Counted from the first letter of the stretch, positions 8,701 to 16,873 are shown. The stretch is DNA of 31,206 nt from UBA910 sp964369145 (GCA_964369145.1 CAYJEE010000006.1:1-31206); one strand, 5' to 3'. Translations and numbers: made by a program. Notes: a model not told the origin generated them from the letters alone.

Positions 8701-9480
8701 AGCTGACACACCTTCGACATCCTCCGTTATAGAAACCTTCCAATACTCAATGTCTTCACCTACAGCAAGCGCTGCATTTCCTGGAAGCGTCCACGGTGTC
8801 GTGGTCCACGCAAGCAGATATGTTCCCGGTTCATCGACGAGTTCAAATTCTACATATACAGAAATATCAGTGATATCTTTGTATCCTTGGTTTACTTCAA
8901 AGTTTGAAAGTGTTGTGCCGCATCGTGGACAAATCTGCATTGTCTTAAAGCCTTTGTAGACCAGACCCTTCTCATTGAGTGTTTTGAAAGACCACCAGAC
9001 AGACTCGGTGTATGTTTTGTCCATCGTCTTGTAGTCATTTTCCATATCCACCCAGCGTCCCATACGCGGAATGATTTTTGTCCATTCATCTCGATATCGC
9101 ATCACCGCATTTCGAGCAGCTTGGTTGAACTTACCTACTCCAAGCACTTCAATATCTTTCTTGGTCTCGAGACCGAGTTCTTTTTCAATTAAGTTTTCGA
9201 TCGGTAGTCCGTGACAATCCCATCCCCATCGACGAAGCACTCGCTTACCTTTCATTGTCTGGTATCGAGGGATAACGTCTTTAATAGTCCCTGCAAGGAT
9301 GTGTCCATAGTGTGGAAGCCCGGTCGCAAATGGAGGGCCGTCAAAAAATACAAAGTTACCAAGAGGCGCGTCTTTTGTCAGAGTCTTTTCAAAGATTTTT
9401 TCCTTTTGCCAAAAATCGAGAATTGCTTCTTCTCGCTCTGCGGTTTCGCTCTTTAGTTGTTTTTCTTTATCCTCTGCCAT
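5795..9480 (-). CDS. ileS: isoleucyl-tRNA synthetase with embedded histidine phosphatase domain (interrupted by false gap)
   Basis: Charges tRNA-Ile and edits Val-tRNA-Ile. Once the artefactual gap (8431-8530 plus one 55-bp copy) is removed, the frame is continuous at about 1176 aa. HYGH (HIGH motif) is at 57-60. CxxC zinc pairs are at C184/C187 and C430/C433. The editing-domain motifs WTTTPWTLP (225-233) and GTGIVHIAPAFGEDD (341-355) are present, and KMSKS is at 828-832. A helical anticodon-binding region follows. The sequence resembles the eukaryote-like, large IleRS type. Between the 'ARYWGAPLPVW' segment and 'DLHRPYIDEV', about 190 residues form a histidine phosphatase domain (see 7166-7750). 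There are no broken motifs. recO follows 10 nt downstream. Confidence 0.95.
7166..7750 (-). other. histidine phosphatase (phosphoglycerate mutase-like) domain inserted in IleRS
   Basis: Within ileS, joined residues about 526-720 form a branch-1 histidine phosphatase. LVRHGESEGN carries the nucleophilic His (R530, H531, G532). SPFVRTKETA has the second Arg (about R583). Glu near 609 in 'SRLVEINTGDYDG' is the likely acid/base, and VVSHGAP has the second His (about H672). The whole catalytic set is present, so the domain looks active. It sits where other IleRS have a short link between the CP1 side and the second half of the Rossmann core. The substrate is unknown; phosphoserine, nucleotide or phosphate-ester turnover are all possible. 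The frame is continuous on both sides, so this is an insertion and not two genes. Confidence 0.92.
8376..8585. other. false scaffold gap: 55-bp duplicate flanking 100 Ns
   Basis: Bases 8376-8430 and 8531-8585 are identical (55 bp, beginning TTGTAATAATC and ending CTTTTA), with 100 Ns between. Dropping 155 bp (Ns plus one copy) brings the upstream and downstream ileS frames into phase, and the joined residues read normally (…PIFDYY-NTDALEYK…). The contigs overlap and no bases are missing. Confidence 0.95.
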
Positions 9481-9590
9481 ATTCTCTTACGTGTTATAGG
9501 CCAATACTATCATTTCCACCGATTTTTATAAAGAAAACCTTAGCCCTAAGCCCGGCTTAGGGCTAGATATATCAGAGATACACTTTGATA

Positions 9591-11276
9591 TTACATTTCA
9601 CTTGGGATTTCAATCCCAAGAAGATGGAGACCCGAAGTCATCACATCCACAAATGCTTTAGTGATTGCGAGACGGTATCCTGAAGTGGAGTCAGAAGCAT
9701 CGATAATTTTATGAGACCCATAAAATGAATTGAAAGAGCCTGCAAGTTCAGTGAGGTAGGTTACAAGCTGGTGCGGAGCATATTCTCGCCCTGCTCGGTC
9801 GATAATACGTGGGTAGCGCTGAAGGAGACGCTCGATATGTGTCGTCTGCCAGTCTGTAGGTAGCATAGGAGAAACTTCCACGAGACCCTCTGCTTTCTTA
9901 AGTAACGTTGATGCACGGACCGATGCATACTGAAGATACGGACCAGAATCCCCTTCGAGTGAGAGTGCTTGGTTGATATCAAAAATAATATCCCCACCGA
10001 TTGATTGTCGGAGGATTGTGTAACGCAACGCAGCGAGGGCTACTTTTTCTGTAATATCATCTTGCTGTGCAACAGAAAATACTCCTGGTTTTATTTTCAT
10101 CTTTGCCGCTTCTTTAACTGTCTCAATCATCGCTTCAGCAGTGACGACATCCCCGGTTCGTGAAGACATTTTTCCACTTGGCAATTTCATCATTCCATGA
10201 GAAAGATGGAGAAGTTTTGCACCAAGATCTGGAAACACTTCTTCAGCAGCTTTTTCCACGACACTGAAAAATGCATTTTGTTCATTTGCAGTAATAGTCA
10301 CCGAGAGATCGAAGTTTCCAATTTTCTCTTTTTTTAATGCAATAAGTCCAAGCTCTTTTGCTTCGTATGTCGGCAAACCTTCTTTACTTAAAAATACTCG
10401 TGTATGAAGTCCTACTTTTTCTCCACGATAAATCACCGCCCCTTCACTTTCTTCAAATACATCTGTCTTCAAATATTCCTCCACAAGTGCTTTACCAATA
10501 GGAGCTGTTTCGCTTTCATAAAAATGAAAATCAAAATTACTTCCGAGGCGTTTATAGAGTGATTCAAAATAATTGAGTGACACTTCTCGACCTGTGTCAT
10601 ACAGCATATTCACATCAGGATCTGATCGGTCATACACCACTTTATTGAGTGCAATAATTTCTTTTTTAACTTCCTCATTTTCTTCAAAAAGTTTTGCACC
10701 TGTTGCATACGCTTTTCCGAGCATATGAGCATCCATCTCAGTACCAACTTCCATACTTTGCAAACCCCATACCGCTTTTGCAACATGAAGTCCTACATCA
10801 CCATGATAGGTTGCACGAATTACTTCTGTTCCATGCGCTTCAAATAGGCGAGAAATTGATTCTCCGATAATATCATTCATTAAATGGCCAATATGGAATT
10901 CTTTAAATGGATTTGGCTGTGTGTATTCAACAATAATTCTCTGCCCTGAAAGTCGAGTGTGATTTCCAAACGTTTTTCCAACCGTCACAATTTTTTCCAC
11001 CACATTTCCAAAAACTTCTGGAGTAAGTTTGAAGTTAATAAAGCCGGGACCAGCAGTTTCAATAGATGCGATTTCAGGCAACTTGTGTGCCAGAAGTTTT
11101 TCGACAAATTCCCCCGCAAGTTCACGTGGGTTTTTACCGTACTGCCTTGCATACACAAGAGCGATATTGGTCGCAAAATCCCCATGAGTCGTATCTCCTG
11201 GGTATTCGAGCACCACATCATCGTCGATCGAAAGTGTCTCCGCAATCCACTGTTTAATTGTGTGCTGTAATGTCAT
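9591..11276 (-). CDS. argS: arginyl-tRNA synthetase
   Basis: Class I synthetase for arginine. The N-terminal add-on domain contains 'PGDTTHGDFATNIAL'. The HIGH motif appears as EFHIGHLMND, and the KMSKS region as LPSGKMSSRTGDVV, which keeps a KMSxS form. A DALR anticodon-binding domain closes the protein. The frame stays open for 43 further codons upstream. I chose the ATG at 11276 (561 aa): it gives the family N-terminus (MTLQHTIKQWI…), and a TATTAT -10 (11289-11284) precedes it by 7 nt. The extra 43 codons would run into the structured element at 11320-11517. Confidence 0.95.
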   Translation of the reverse strand: MTLQHTIKQWIAETLSIDDDVVLEYPGDTTHGDFATNIALVYARQYGKNPRELAGEFVEKLLAHKLPEIASIETAGPGFINFKLTPEVFGNVVEKIVTVGKTFGNHTRLSGQRIIVEYTQPNPFKEFHIGHLMNDIIGESISRLFEAHGTEVIRATYHGDVGLHVAKAVWGLQSMEVGTEMDAHMLGKAYATGAKLFEENEEVKKEIIALNKVVYDRSDPDVNMLYDTGREVSLNYFESLYKRLGSNFDFHFYESETAPIGKALVEEYLKTDVFEESEGAVIYRGEKVGLHTRVFLSKEGLPTYEAKELGLIALKKEKIGNFDLSVTITANEQNAFFSVVEKAAEEVFPDLGAKLLHLSHGMMKLPSGKMSSRTGDVVTAEAMIETVKEAAKMKIKPGVFSVAQQDDITEKVALAALRYTILRQSIGGDIIFDINQALSLEGDSGPYLQYASVRASTLLKKAEGLVEVSPMLPTDWQTTHIERLLQRYPRIIDRAGREYAPHQLVTYLTELAGSFNSFYGSHKIIDASDSTSGYRLAITKAFVDVMTSGLHLLGIEIPSEM

Positions 11277-11319
11277 TACGGCAATAATAACATTATGACA
11301 CTTATTTATAAAGACGGAT

Positions 11320-11517
11320 AAAAACTTCACGAAACCATAGCTCTTTTGGAGACTTCGCAAGGCGGGTGAGAAGTGAGTGACCTCACTTCGTAAAACCTTG
11401 AGCATCTGTACTCAGATGTGAAAGGTGTACTGTCCCTGTAAGGGAGCCGAGACTGAGCAAAATTTCAGTAGAAATTTATGCGTGCTCCAAAAGAGCTATG
11501 GTGAGGTAGAAGTTTTT
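11320..11517. ncRNA. highly structured intergenic element between glyA and argS
   Basis: This ~200-nt segment has 18-bp perfect inverted ends (11334-11351 with 11485-11502), extended outward by a 9-bp stem (AAAAACTTC, 11320-11328, with GAAGTTTTT, 11509-11517) across a 5-6-nt internal loop. Inside are four perfect hairpins: 11370-11389; 11403-11418, extended by ACCTT/AAGGT; 11433-11445; and 11460-11477. The fold is a long closing stem around a four-branched loop, possible on either strand. It lies just 3' of glyA and upstream of the argS -10. There is no T-box motif. It may be a non-coding RNA, a MITE-like element or a complex transcript end; I cannot tell which. Confidence 0.5.
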
Positions 11518-11525
11518 CTAAAAAC

Positions 11526-12701
11526 CTATTTCTTACGCAAAATCGAATCAATTTTTTGAGCGATTTTTACCATATCTTTCTCCTTTTTCCCTCGCGTTGT
11601 CTCTGCTGCAGTACCCAAGCGCATACCAGACGGATCCATCGGCGAACGAGTCTCTCCGGGAATACTATTTTTATTTACAATAATACCTGCCTTCTCAAGT
11701 TTATCCCCCGCTTCCTTTCCAGAAATACCGACACCTCCCATCCATGTGTCCATGAGAATCAGATGCGTATCGGTTCCACCTGAAATAATTTTCCATCCAA
11801 GTTTTTTCAATTCTTTTGCAAGTGCAGCTGCATTTTTTACAACCTGCTGTGCGTATTTTTTAAATGCTGGAGTATCTGCCTCTTTGAGCGCAACTGCAAC
11901 TCCTGCAATTTGATTCAAATGTGGCCCACCCTGAAGACCTGGAAATACAGCTCGGTCAATTTTCTTATACAGCTCTCTTTCATCTATCTTTGAGAAAATC
12001 ATAGCGGAGCGCGGACCCCGAAGTGTCTTGTGTACAGTCGTGGTCACCACATCTGCATACAAAAATGGCGATGAGTACACCTTGCCCGCCACAAGTCCAC
12101 CGAAGTGAGACATGTCTACCATCAGGAGCGCTCCCACACTATCTGCAATTTCTCGAAACTTTTTGAAATCAACTTTGCGTGGATACGCAGTAAATCCTGC
12201 AACAATAATCTGTGGTTTTTCCTGCTGGGCAATCTTTTTTATTTCTTCGTAGTTGATCACTTCAGTCACAGGGTCGACTCCAAACGGAACTTGCTGCCAA
12301 AATTTACCAGTCGCAGATACTTTGTGTCCATGAGTCAGATGTCCTCCGTGATCAAGTGACATTCCCATAATCTTTCCCTCTTTTGGCACGAGACCTACAT
12401 ACACCGCCAAGTTTGCAGGTGAGCCTGAAAGTGGCTGCACATTGACGTGCCATTTTTTAGAAGACAAACCAAAAAGTTTAAGTGCTCTCGCTTGAGCTAG
12501 TTCTTCTATCTGGTCCACGTACACCTGTCCCCCATAGTACCGCTTCCCTGGATACCCTTCTGCATATTTATTGGTAAGCTCTGAGCCGAGCGCTTCAAGC
12601 ACATCTTTTGATACGTAATTTTCAGACGCGATGAGATTGATAACACTTTTCTGTCGCTTCTTTTCTGCATCTATGAGTTTTTTGATTTGAGTGTCTTTCA
12701 T
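11526..12701 (-). CDS. glyA: serine hydroxymethyltransferase
   Basis: PLP enzyme converting serine plus tetrahydrofolate to glycine plus 5,10-methylene-THF. Visible signatures are 'NKYAEGYPGKRYYGG' near the N-terminus, 'SGSPANLAVY', 'SLDHGGHLTHG', and the PLP-lysine motif TTTVHKTLRGPR. The 391 aa is slightly short but complete. The start is 5 nt after the tmk stop, so the two genes are one operon. The product supplies the methylene donor used by ThyX across the divergent promoter. Confidence 0.97.
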   Translation of the reverse strand: MKDTQIKKLIDAEKKRQKSVINLIASENYVSKDVLEALGSELTNKYAEGYPGKRYYGGQVYVDQIEELAQARALKLFGLSSKKWHVNVQPLSGSPANLAVYVGLVPKEGKIMGMSLDHGGHLTHGHKVSATGKFWQQVPFGVDPVTEVINYEEIKKIAQQEKPQIIVAGFTAYPRKVDFKKFREIADSVGALLMVDMSHFGGLVAGKVYSSPFLYADVVTTTVHKTLRGPRSAMIFSKIDERELYKKIDRAVFPGLQGGPHLNQIAGVAVALKEADTPAFKKYAQQVVKNAAALAKELKKLGWKIISGGTDTHLILMDTWMGGVGISGKEAGDKLEKAGIIVNKNSIPGETRSPMDPSGMRLGTAAETTRGKKEKDMVKIAQKIDSILRKK

Positions 12702-12706
12702 ATCTT

Positions 12707-13351
12707 TTAATTATCTTTGAGTAATGTGCTTACACATGAATGTACAGATGCATATACGGTATCTTTGTCAGCAGTCGCATCAATCCTGTGCACATGTGTA
12801 CTTGTAGTGTGCCCCGAAGAGAGTATATCGAAAAAAACTTCATACCCTTTAAAAACCCTCTCATGATACTCTTTTTCCTGTAGATCAAAATGATTTGATT
12901 CAGTTCTATTTTTTCTTCGAGCGTCTGCAATCTCAGGGGTAATTCTGAGATATATATAATGAACAGTTAAATCAGCAAATATCTTCTTTCGTAAATCCCA
13001 GAAAAAATCCGTTAAATCTAAATTATTTTGCCCATACAATTGGAATGCAAAACTAGATCCATCGCATCGGTCAGAAACCACTGTTATCTGTTTCTCTAAA
13101 GCAGGAATGATTAATTCATCAATGTGTGATGAGCGGGCAGACATAAACCCGAGCAACATTGCCTTTGGTGGCACTTCTTTTGCAATGTCACCCAGTAACA
13201 CCTGTCGCAATGCTTCACCAAACACAGATCCTCCCGGCTCTCGTGTGTATACAAAATCAGGAAAATCAATTTTCAGACGATTCATCATTTCTGTTTTTCC
13301 TGAACCATCCAACCCCTCGAGTACAATAAATTTTGCCTTTTTCTCTGTCAT
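12707..13351 (-). CDS. tmk: thymidylate kinase
   Basis: Phosphorylates dTMP to dTDP. The P-loop is GLDGSGKTEMM near residues 13-23, the DRxx-type motif is TREPGGSVFGEALR (36-49), and 'SDRCDGSSFAFQLYG' holds the DR(Y/C) thymidine-binding region. A lid-like RKKNRTE segment is near 148. The length (214 aa) is normal. It is transcribed away from thyX from a shared intergenic region and continues into glyA, tying dTMP supply to one-carbon supply. Confidence 0.93.
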   Translation of the reverse strand: MTEKKAKFIVLEGLDGSGKTEMMNRLKIDFPDFVYTREPGGSVFGEALRQVLLGDIAKEVPPKAMLLGFMSARSSHIDELIIPALEKQITVVSDRCDGSSFAFQLYGQNNLDLTDFFWDLRKKIFADLTVHYIYLRITPEIADARRKNRTESNHFDLQEKEYHERVFKGYEVFFDILSSGHTTSTHVHRIDATADKDTVYASVHSCVSTLLKDN

Positions 13352-13394
13352 ATTTGATTGTGGTATTATTAATCATATCCCTCGGCATTAATCA

Positions 13395-13400
13395 TATACT
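13395..13400 (+). promoter_or_regulatory. -10 box of thyX, leaderless start
   Basis: TATACT lies 7 nt before the chosen ATG at 13408, so the mRNA should begin at or near the start codon. No clear -35 is visible at 16-18 nt. The divergent tmk start lies 57 bp away, so the two promoters share this short region. Confidence 0.5.
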
Positions 13401-13407
13401 TTACTTT

Positions 13408-14760
13408 ATGGATCTACAATCAATCAAACATATTCAAAAACAACTCCCCGGTGGAGGTATGGTGTTGGTACTCGAAACAGGTGCAACTATCACCTCTGAA
13501 GCAGAAGCGATGCTTCAGGCGCTTCATTCTCGATCGATTGGAGGTATAAAAAACCACCTAGAAGTACTCGCCTCAAAAGGCCCTGAAAAATTTATGTCCA
13601 CCTTTTACGTAGGTTACGGCCATAAGTCGATTGGAGACTGTGGCACCTGTACACTTTTTATTGAAGGTGTATCAATGCTTGTTGCAAAAGCGATCCAGGA
13701 CTGGCCACTTTATTCTGGACAAGAGGCATCGACTCGGTATATCGATTTTGCGCACCAACCATTTATTGACCCCGCACAAACACCAGAATCACATACTATC
13801 CTTGAAACTTGGAGAACTTTTTATATGAAAGGTCTCGCTGTACTTTCTGAAGAACTACCAAACCGTTTTCCAAAACAAGAAAGTGAAGAAGAGAAAATTT
13901 ATACGAAAGCTATCATGGCTCGGGCGTTTGATATTATGCGCAGTTTCCTACCTTCTGGCGCAAGCACAAATCTTGCATGGCATACGAATTTTCGCCAAGC
14001 AGCAGACCACCTCCTTCGTCTTCGTCATCACCCACTCACAGAAGTCCGGGATGTCGCAGAAAAAATCGAGGAAGCACTCACCGAAGCCTTTCCAAGCTCT
14101 TTTGGGCACAAGCGTTATGATGCGACAGAGAACTTCAATCAAGAATGGATGAACACACACTATTACTTCACCAAAAAAGAAGGTGTGGATTTTGCACTCA
14201 CTCAAAATTCAGTTGATACGCGGCTCCTTTCACTCCACAACCAAACCCTACAGACACGTCCAGCAAAAACCGAAATACCAAAAGAACTTACTGAATGCGG
14301 TACTGTTCAATTTGAATTTCTTCTTGATTTTGGATCTTTCCGAGACATACAACGCCACAGAGCAATTACCCAACGCATGCCGCTCGTCACCATGGATCAT
14401 GGTTTTGAACCGTGGTACTTGGACGAACTCCCTCAAGCACTCCGTGAAGAAGCGGAGGCTCTCCTTGAAACACAGAGGGTTGCTTTGGAAAAGTTACATC
14501 TCTCACCGACAGAAGCTCAGTACTATATTCCAATGGGTTATCGATTACCAAATCGCATCACCGGATCACTTCCTCATCTTGTATACCTTGCGGAACTTCG
14601 TGCAACTCGTTTTGTCCACCCCACACTACGCAAGCGCGCAATCCAAATCGCACATACTCTGACTGAGACATTTAAATCACACGGACTCATTGTTCATCTC
14701 GACAAAGATCCTGATCGATTTGATGTAAAACGAGGTGAACACGATATTACTATTAAGTAA
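13408..14760 (+). CDS. thyX: FAD-dependent thymidylate synthase, fused double-domain ThyX
   Basis: Flavin-dependent methylation of dUMP to dTMP. The 450-aa protein consists of two ThyX-like halves. The N-half (about 1-230) has YGHKSIGD...FIEGVS and the substrate motif GQEASTRYI (104-112), but the usual RHR is replaced (QDW). The C-half (about 260-430) has QRHRAI (315-320), but 'NExSxRY' is missing (QRMPLVT). Each half also carries a family C-terminal helix block (FLPSGASTNLAW...; YIPMGYRLPNR...). The composite active site therefore seems split between the halves. The frame is open upstream, but the ATG at 13408 fits the -10 and removes a hydrophobic N-terminal stretch. dcd follows 41 nt later. 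Confidence 0.9.
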   Translation: MDLQSIKHIQKQLPGGGMVLVLETGATITSEAEAMLQALHSRSIGGIKNHLEVLASKGPEKFMSTFYVGYGHKSIGDCGTCTLFIEGVSMLVAKAIQDWPLYSGQEASTRYIDFAHQPFIDPAQTPESHTILETWRTFYMKGLAVLSEELPNRFPKQESEEEKIYTKAIMARAFDIMRSFLPSGASTNLAWHTNFRQAADHLLRLRHHPLTEVRDVAEKIEEALTEAFPSSFGHKRYDATENFNQEWMNTHYYFTKKEGVDFALTQNSVDTRLLSLHNQTLQTRPAKTEIPKELTECGTVQFEFLLDFGSFRDIQRHRAITQRMPLVTMDHGFEPWYLDELPQALREEAEALLETQRVALEKLHLSPTEAQYYIPMGYRLPNRITGSLPHLVYLAELRATRFVHPTLRKRAIQIAHTLTETFKSHGLIVHLDKDPDRFDVKRGEHDITIK

Positions 14761-14764
14761 ATGA

Positions 14765-14793
14765 TTGCAATTATACGGACGATTTTCTATACT
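14765..14793 (+). promoter_or_regulatory. promoter of dcd
   Basis: TTGCAA (14765-14770) and TATACT (14788-14793) are separated by exactly 17 nt. The dcd ATG follows the -10 by 8 nt, so the transcript is leaderless or nearly so. dcd can thus be expressed apart from thyX, though read-through is likely. Confidence 0.7.
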
Positions 14794-14801
14794 CAACACA
14801 T

Positions 14802-15479
14802 ATGGCACTCAGCGACAAAAAAATTCTAGAAGAACTCAAAGCGGGCAATATTATTATTAGCCCTTTTACCAAAGAAAACTTAGCAACCTCAAGTTACGAC
14901 CTTACCCTCGGTGAATACTTTTTTGCCGAACAACCCCCAAAACACTTCCAGAATATCTTCAATATTTACGAAAAGGATCATGTAGATCATGTATGGGGCA
15001 CTACCCCCAAACGAGCACGCCCTGCAAAAGAAGTATTCTCTGATTACAAATTTACCTTTGGCAACATCGCTCCGACTGACAAGGTAATTCTTCTTGCTCC
15101 CGGAGAAACTATCCTCGCCCACACCAATGAATTTATTGGCGGATTAAACCACATCACCACGATGATGAAGGCTCGCTCTTCACTCGGACGAAGCTTTATT
15201 GAAGTATGTAAATGTGCAGGATGGGGTGACGTAGGATATGTAAACCGATGGACAATGGAGATTACAAACAATTCAAAGCACTACCATATCCCCCTTGTAG
15301 TCGGGAGACGTATTGCCCAACTTATCTTCTTTGAGACAGGCCCGATCCTCGACAAGAACTACGCTCATTCAGGAAAATACCAGACAACCACAGATATAAC
15401 TAAACTCAAGAAAGAATGGGATCCGCTTTCAATGCTTCCAAAGCTGTATACTGATAGAGATATTAAGAAAAGAAAATAA
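14802..15479 (+). CDS. dcd: dCTP deaminase-family protein
   Basis: Belongs to the dCTP deaminase/dUTPase trimeric fold and probably converts dCTP to dUTP (or on to dUMP) to feed ThyX. Visible features are ATSSYDLTLG near 28-37, the phosphate-binding KARSSLGR (123-130), the GWGDVGY segment (141-146), and 'TMEITN' with the catalytic-position Glu (about 153). At 225 aa it is longer than the E. coli enzyme, with an insertion near 45-80. Whether it deaminates only or is bifunctional cannot be read from the sequence. Its stop codon lies inside the terminator at 15473-15500. Confidence 0.9.
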   Translation: MALSDKKILEELKAGNIIISPFTKENLATSSYDLTLGEYFFAEQPPKHFQNIFNIYEKDHVDHVWGTTPKRARPAKEVFSDYKFTFGNIAPTDKVILLAPGETILAHTNEFIGGLNHITTMMKARSSLGRSFIEVCKCAGWGDVGYVNRWTMEITNNSKHYHIPLVVGRRIAQLIFFETGPILDKNYAHSGKYQTTTDITKLKKEWDPLSMLPKLYTDRDIKKRK

Positions 15480-15500
15480 AAGGTATTTACCTTTTATTTT
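15473..15500. terminator. terminator of dcd
   Basis: A perfect 13-bp stem (AAAATAAAAGGTA, 15473-15485, with TACCTTTTATTTT, 15488-15500) has a 2-nt loop and overlaps the dcd stop codon. It is AT-rich and self-complementary, so it may act in both directions. Confidence 0.7.
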
Positions 15501-15515
15501 GACGTCACATCTCGG

Positions 15516-15541
15516 AAATGAGAGAGATGACTCTCTCATTT
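15516..15541. repeat. perfect hairpin between dcd and rplK
   Basis: AAATGAGAGAG (15516-15526) pairs with CTCTCTCATTT (15531-15541) around ATGA. It is the second of four consecutive hairpins separating the convergent genes dcd and rplK. There is no long T-tract, so its function is unclear. Confidence 0.6.
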
Positions 15542-15573
15542 CGCTCGAAGTTAGTCGAAATAATATATTCACA

Positions 15574-15595
15574 AAAAGCACCGAGAGGTGCTTTT
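15574..15595. terminator. hairpin terminator between convergent dcd and rplK
   Basis: AAAAGCACC (15574-15582) pairs with GGTGCTTTT (15587-15595) around GAGA. It reads as an A-GC-T hairpin in both orientations and probably backs up the neighbouring terminators. Confidence 0.7.
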
Positions 15596-15602
15596 GTATA
15601 AT

Positions 15603-15634
15603 ACAAAAGGCATACCCGGAGGCACGCCTTTTGT
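15603..15634. terminator. terminator of rplK
   Basis: ACAAAAGGC (15603-15611) pairs with GCCTTTTGT (15626-15634) around a 14-nt loop. It is the first hairpin met by transcripts leaving rplK on the minus strand, about 40 nt after its stop. Confidence 0.65.
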
Positions 15635-15671
15635 TTAATTAGTATATCAGAAGCGAAATATAAAAGTCGAG

Positions 15672-16094
15672 CTATTTAACCTCTACTCCCATCGATCTCG
15701 CTGATCCCGCGATGATTTTCATCGCAGCTTCCACATCATGAGCATTGAGATCTACCATCTTCTTTTCTGCAATCTCCTTAAGCTGAGCTTTTGTGAGAGT
15801 ACCGATTTTAGAAGTAGCATTCTTTCCTGATCCTTTCTCTTTTCCAAGAGCCTTGAGGATCAAACTTGATGCTGGAGGAGTTTTGAGTACAAAGGTGAAT
15901 GTTCGGTCTTCATACACTGTAATCTCTACAGGCACGATATCGCCCATCATCTTTGCTGTCGCATCGTTGAATTGTTTTACGAATTCACCGATAGCTACAC
16001 CCGCCTGTCCAAGCGCAGGACCAACTGGAGGAGCTGGGTTTGCTTTACCCGCAGGGATAACGAGTTTTAGTTTTTTTGTTATTTTTTTAGCCAT
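15672..16094 (-). CDS. rplK: 50S ribosomal protein L11
   Basis: Binds 23S rRNA at the GTPase-associated centre. The N-terminus (KLKLVIPAGKANPAPPVGPALGQAGV) and the C-terminal RNA-binding domain (SGKNATSKIGTLT..., ending GSARSMGVEVK) are canonical, and the length of 140 aa is normal. It is the last gene of the secE-nusG-rplK cluster. In most bacteria rplA follows; here terminators and the convergent dcd follow, so rplA is elsewhere or absent. Loss of L1 has been reported for some CPR lineages. Confidence 0.97.
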   Translation of the reverse strand: MAKKITKKLKLVIPAGKANPAPPVGPALGQAGVAIGEFVKQFNDATAKMMGDIVPVEITVYEDRTFTFVLKTPPASSLILKALGKEKGSGKNATSKIGTLTKAQLKEIAEKKMVDLNAHDVEAAMKIIAGSARSMGVEVK

Positions 16095-16183
16095 AATTTT
16101 GGAATTTTATTTAAAATCCCGAGAAGCGCGGGAAACGACACTATACCTTATTTATAATAAACTTTCAATCCTTTCGTAAAAAC

Positions 16184-16298
16184 TTTCATAATCTGGATGA
16201 AATCCGACGTGAGAAATTAAAAATACGAGGAGCCTTACGTAATGGTAAGGTGACGAGAATTTTTAATTTGGGAACGAGGAGTTCGCCAGATTTGGAAG
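16184..16298. repeat. branched inverted-repeat element between nusG and rplK
   Basis: AATCTGG (16190-16196) pairs with CCAGATT (16286-16292), weakly extended outward by AACTT/AAGTT. It encloses GGAT-GAA-ATCC (16195-16205), a long hairpin (AAATTAAAAAT, 16214-16224, with ATTTTTAATTT, 16259-16269, capped by CCTTAC/GTAAGG at 16233-16250) and GAAC/GTTC (16272-16284). The element ends at the nusG stop. Its layout, a closing stem around several hairpins directly 3' of a gene, echoes 11320-11517. It may set the NusG:L11 ratio. The rest of 16095-16183 shows nothing else clear. Confidence 0.5.
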
Positions 16299-16299
16299 T

Positions 16300-16845
16300 T
16301 TAACTCTTGCGAACCTGGAGGAAGTCGAGTTCGACGGGTGTCTCTCGTCCAAACATAGCAACAAGTACCTTCACCTTACCTCGCTCTTCATCCACTTCTG
16401 ACACCTTACCTTCGAGGTCTTTAAACGGACCATCTACGATTGAAACCATATCACCTGCTCCTAAGTCGATCTTATGTTTTGCGGTATGCGCATTCATACG
16501 AGCAAACAAAGATTCAACTTCTTTCTTTTCTACAGGCACAGGAAACACACCCGATCCCACGAAACCAGTCACACGTGGAGTGTTTCGCACTACGTACCAC
16601 GAGTCATCAGTTACGATCATGTCCACAAGCACGTATCCTGGGTAGATTTTTTCTTCTTCCTCTACCCGCTTCCCTGCTTTGATTTTGATTTTCTTTTCTA
16701 CAGGCACAACTACATCAAAAATCTTATCTTCCATACCGAGAGATTCGATACGCTGCTTGAGATTTCTTTGCACTGCATTTTCGTACCCTGCGTATGTGTG
16801 AATCACATACCAATTACGCCCTTCGCCAATTTGTTGTTTTGACAT
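16300..16845 (-). CDS. nusG: transcription elongation/antitermination factor NusG
   Basis: Couples RNA polymerase to the ribosome and modulates pausing. The NGN domain (WYVIHTYAGYENAVQRNLKQRIE, then YPGYVLVDM and the NTPRVTGFVG segment) covers about 12-115. The KOW domain (GDMVSIVDGPFKDLEGKVSEVDEERGKVKV) lies near 131-165. The 181 aa is complete. It follows secE by 28 nt, the classic bacterial order. Confidence 0.97.
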   Translation of the reverse strand: MSKQQIGEGRNWYVIHTYAGYENAVQRNLKQRIESLGMEDKIFDVVVPVEKKIKIKAGKRVEEEEKIYPGYVLVDMIVTDDSWYVVRNTPRVTGFVGSGVFPVPVEKKEVESLFARMNAHTAKHKIDLGAGDMVSIVDGPFKDLEGKVSEVDEERGKVKVLVAMFGRETPVELDFLQVRKS

Positions 16846-16873
16846 ACGATTTTTTTAAATTACTGAGGAATAA

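Noticed and set aside
8320..9480. ileS as two separate genes split at the N gap
   Set aside because: The 55-bp overlap, once collapsed, puts both parts in one frame with continuous IleRS sequence.
11277..11405. 43-codon N-terminal extension of ArgRS
   Set aside because: It runs into the inverted-repeat element and the promoter; the ATG at 11276 matches the family start.
11277..11525. T-box riboswitch controlling argS
   Set aside because: No T-box consensus or specifier-loop arrangement is visible on the minus strand, and the element lies upstream of the likely argS -10.
14183..14662. 159-codon plus-strand open frame overlapping thyX
   Set aside because: It is a shadow in another frame of a clear ThyX, with no family features.
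15501..15671. Non-coding RNA gene in the four-hairpin stretch between dcd and rplK
   Set aside because: The hairpins are well explained as stacked terminators between convergent genes; no long-range closing stem is seen.
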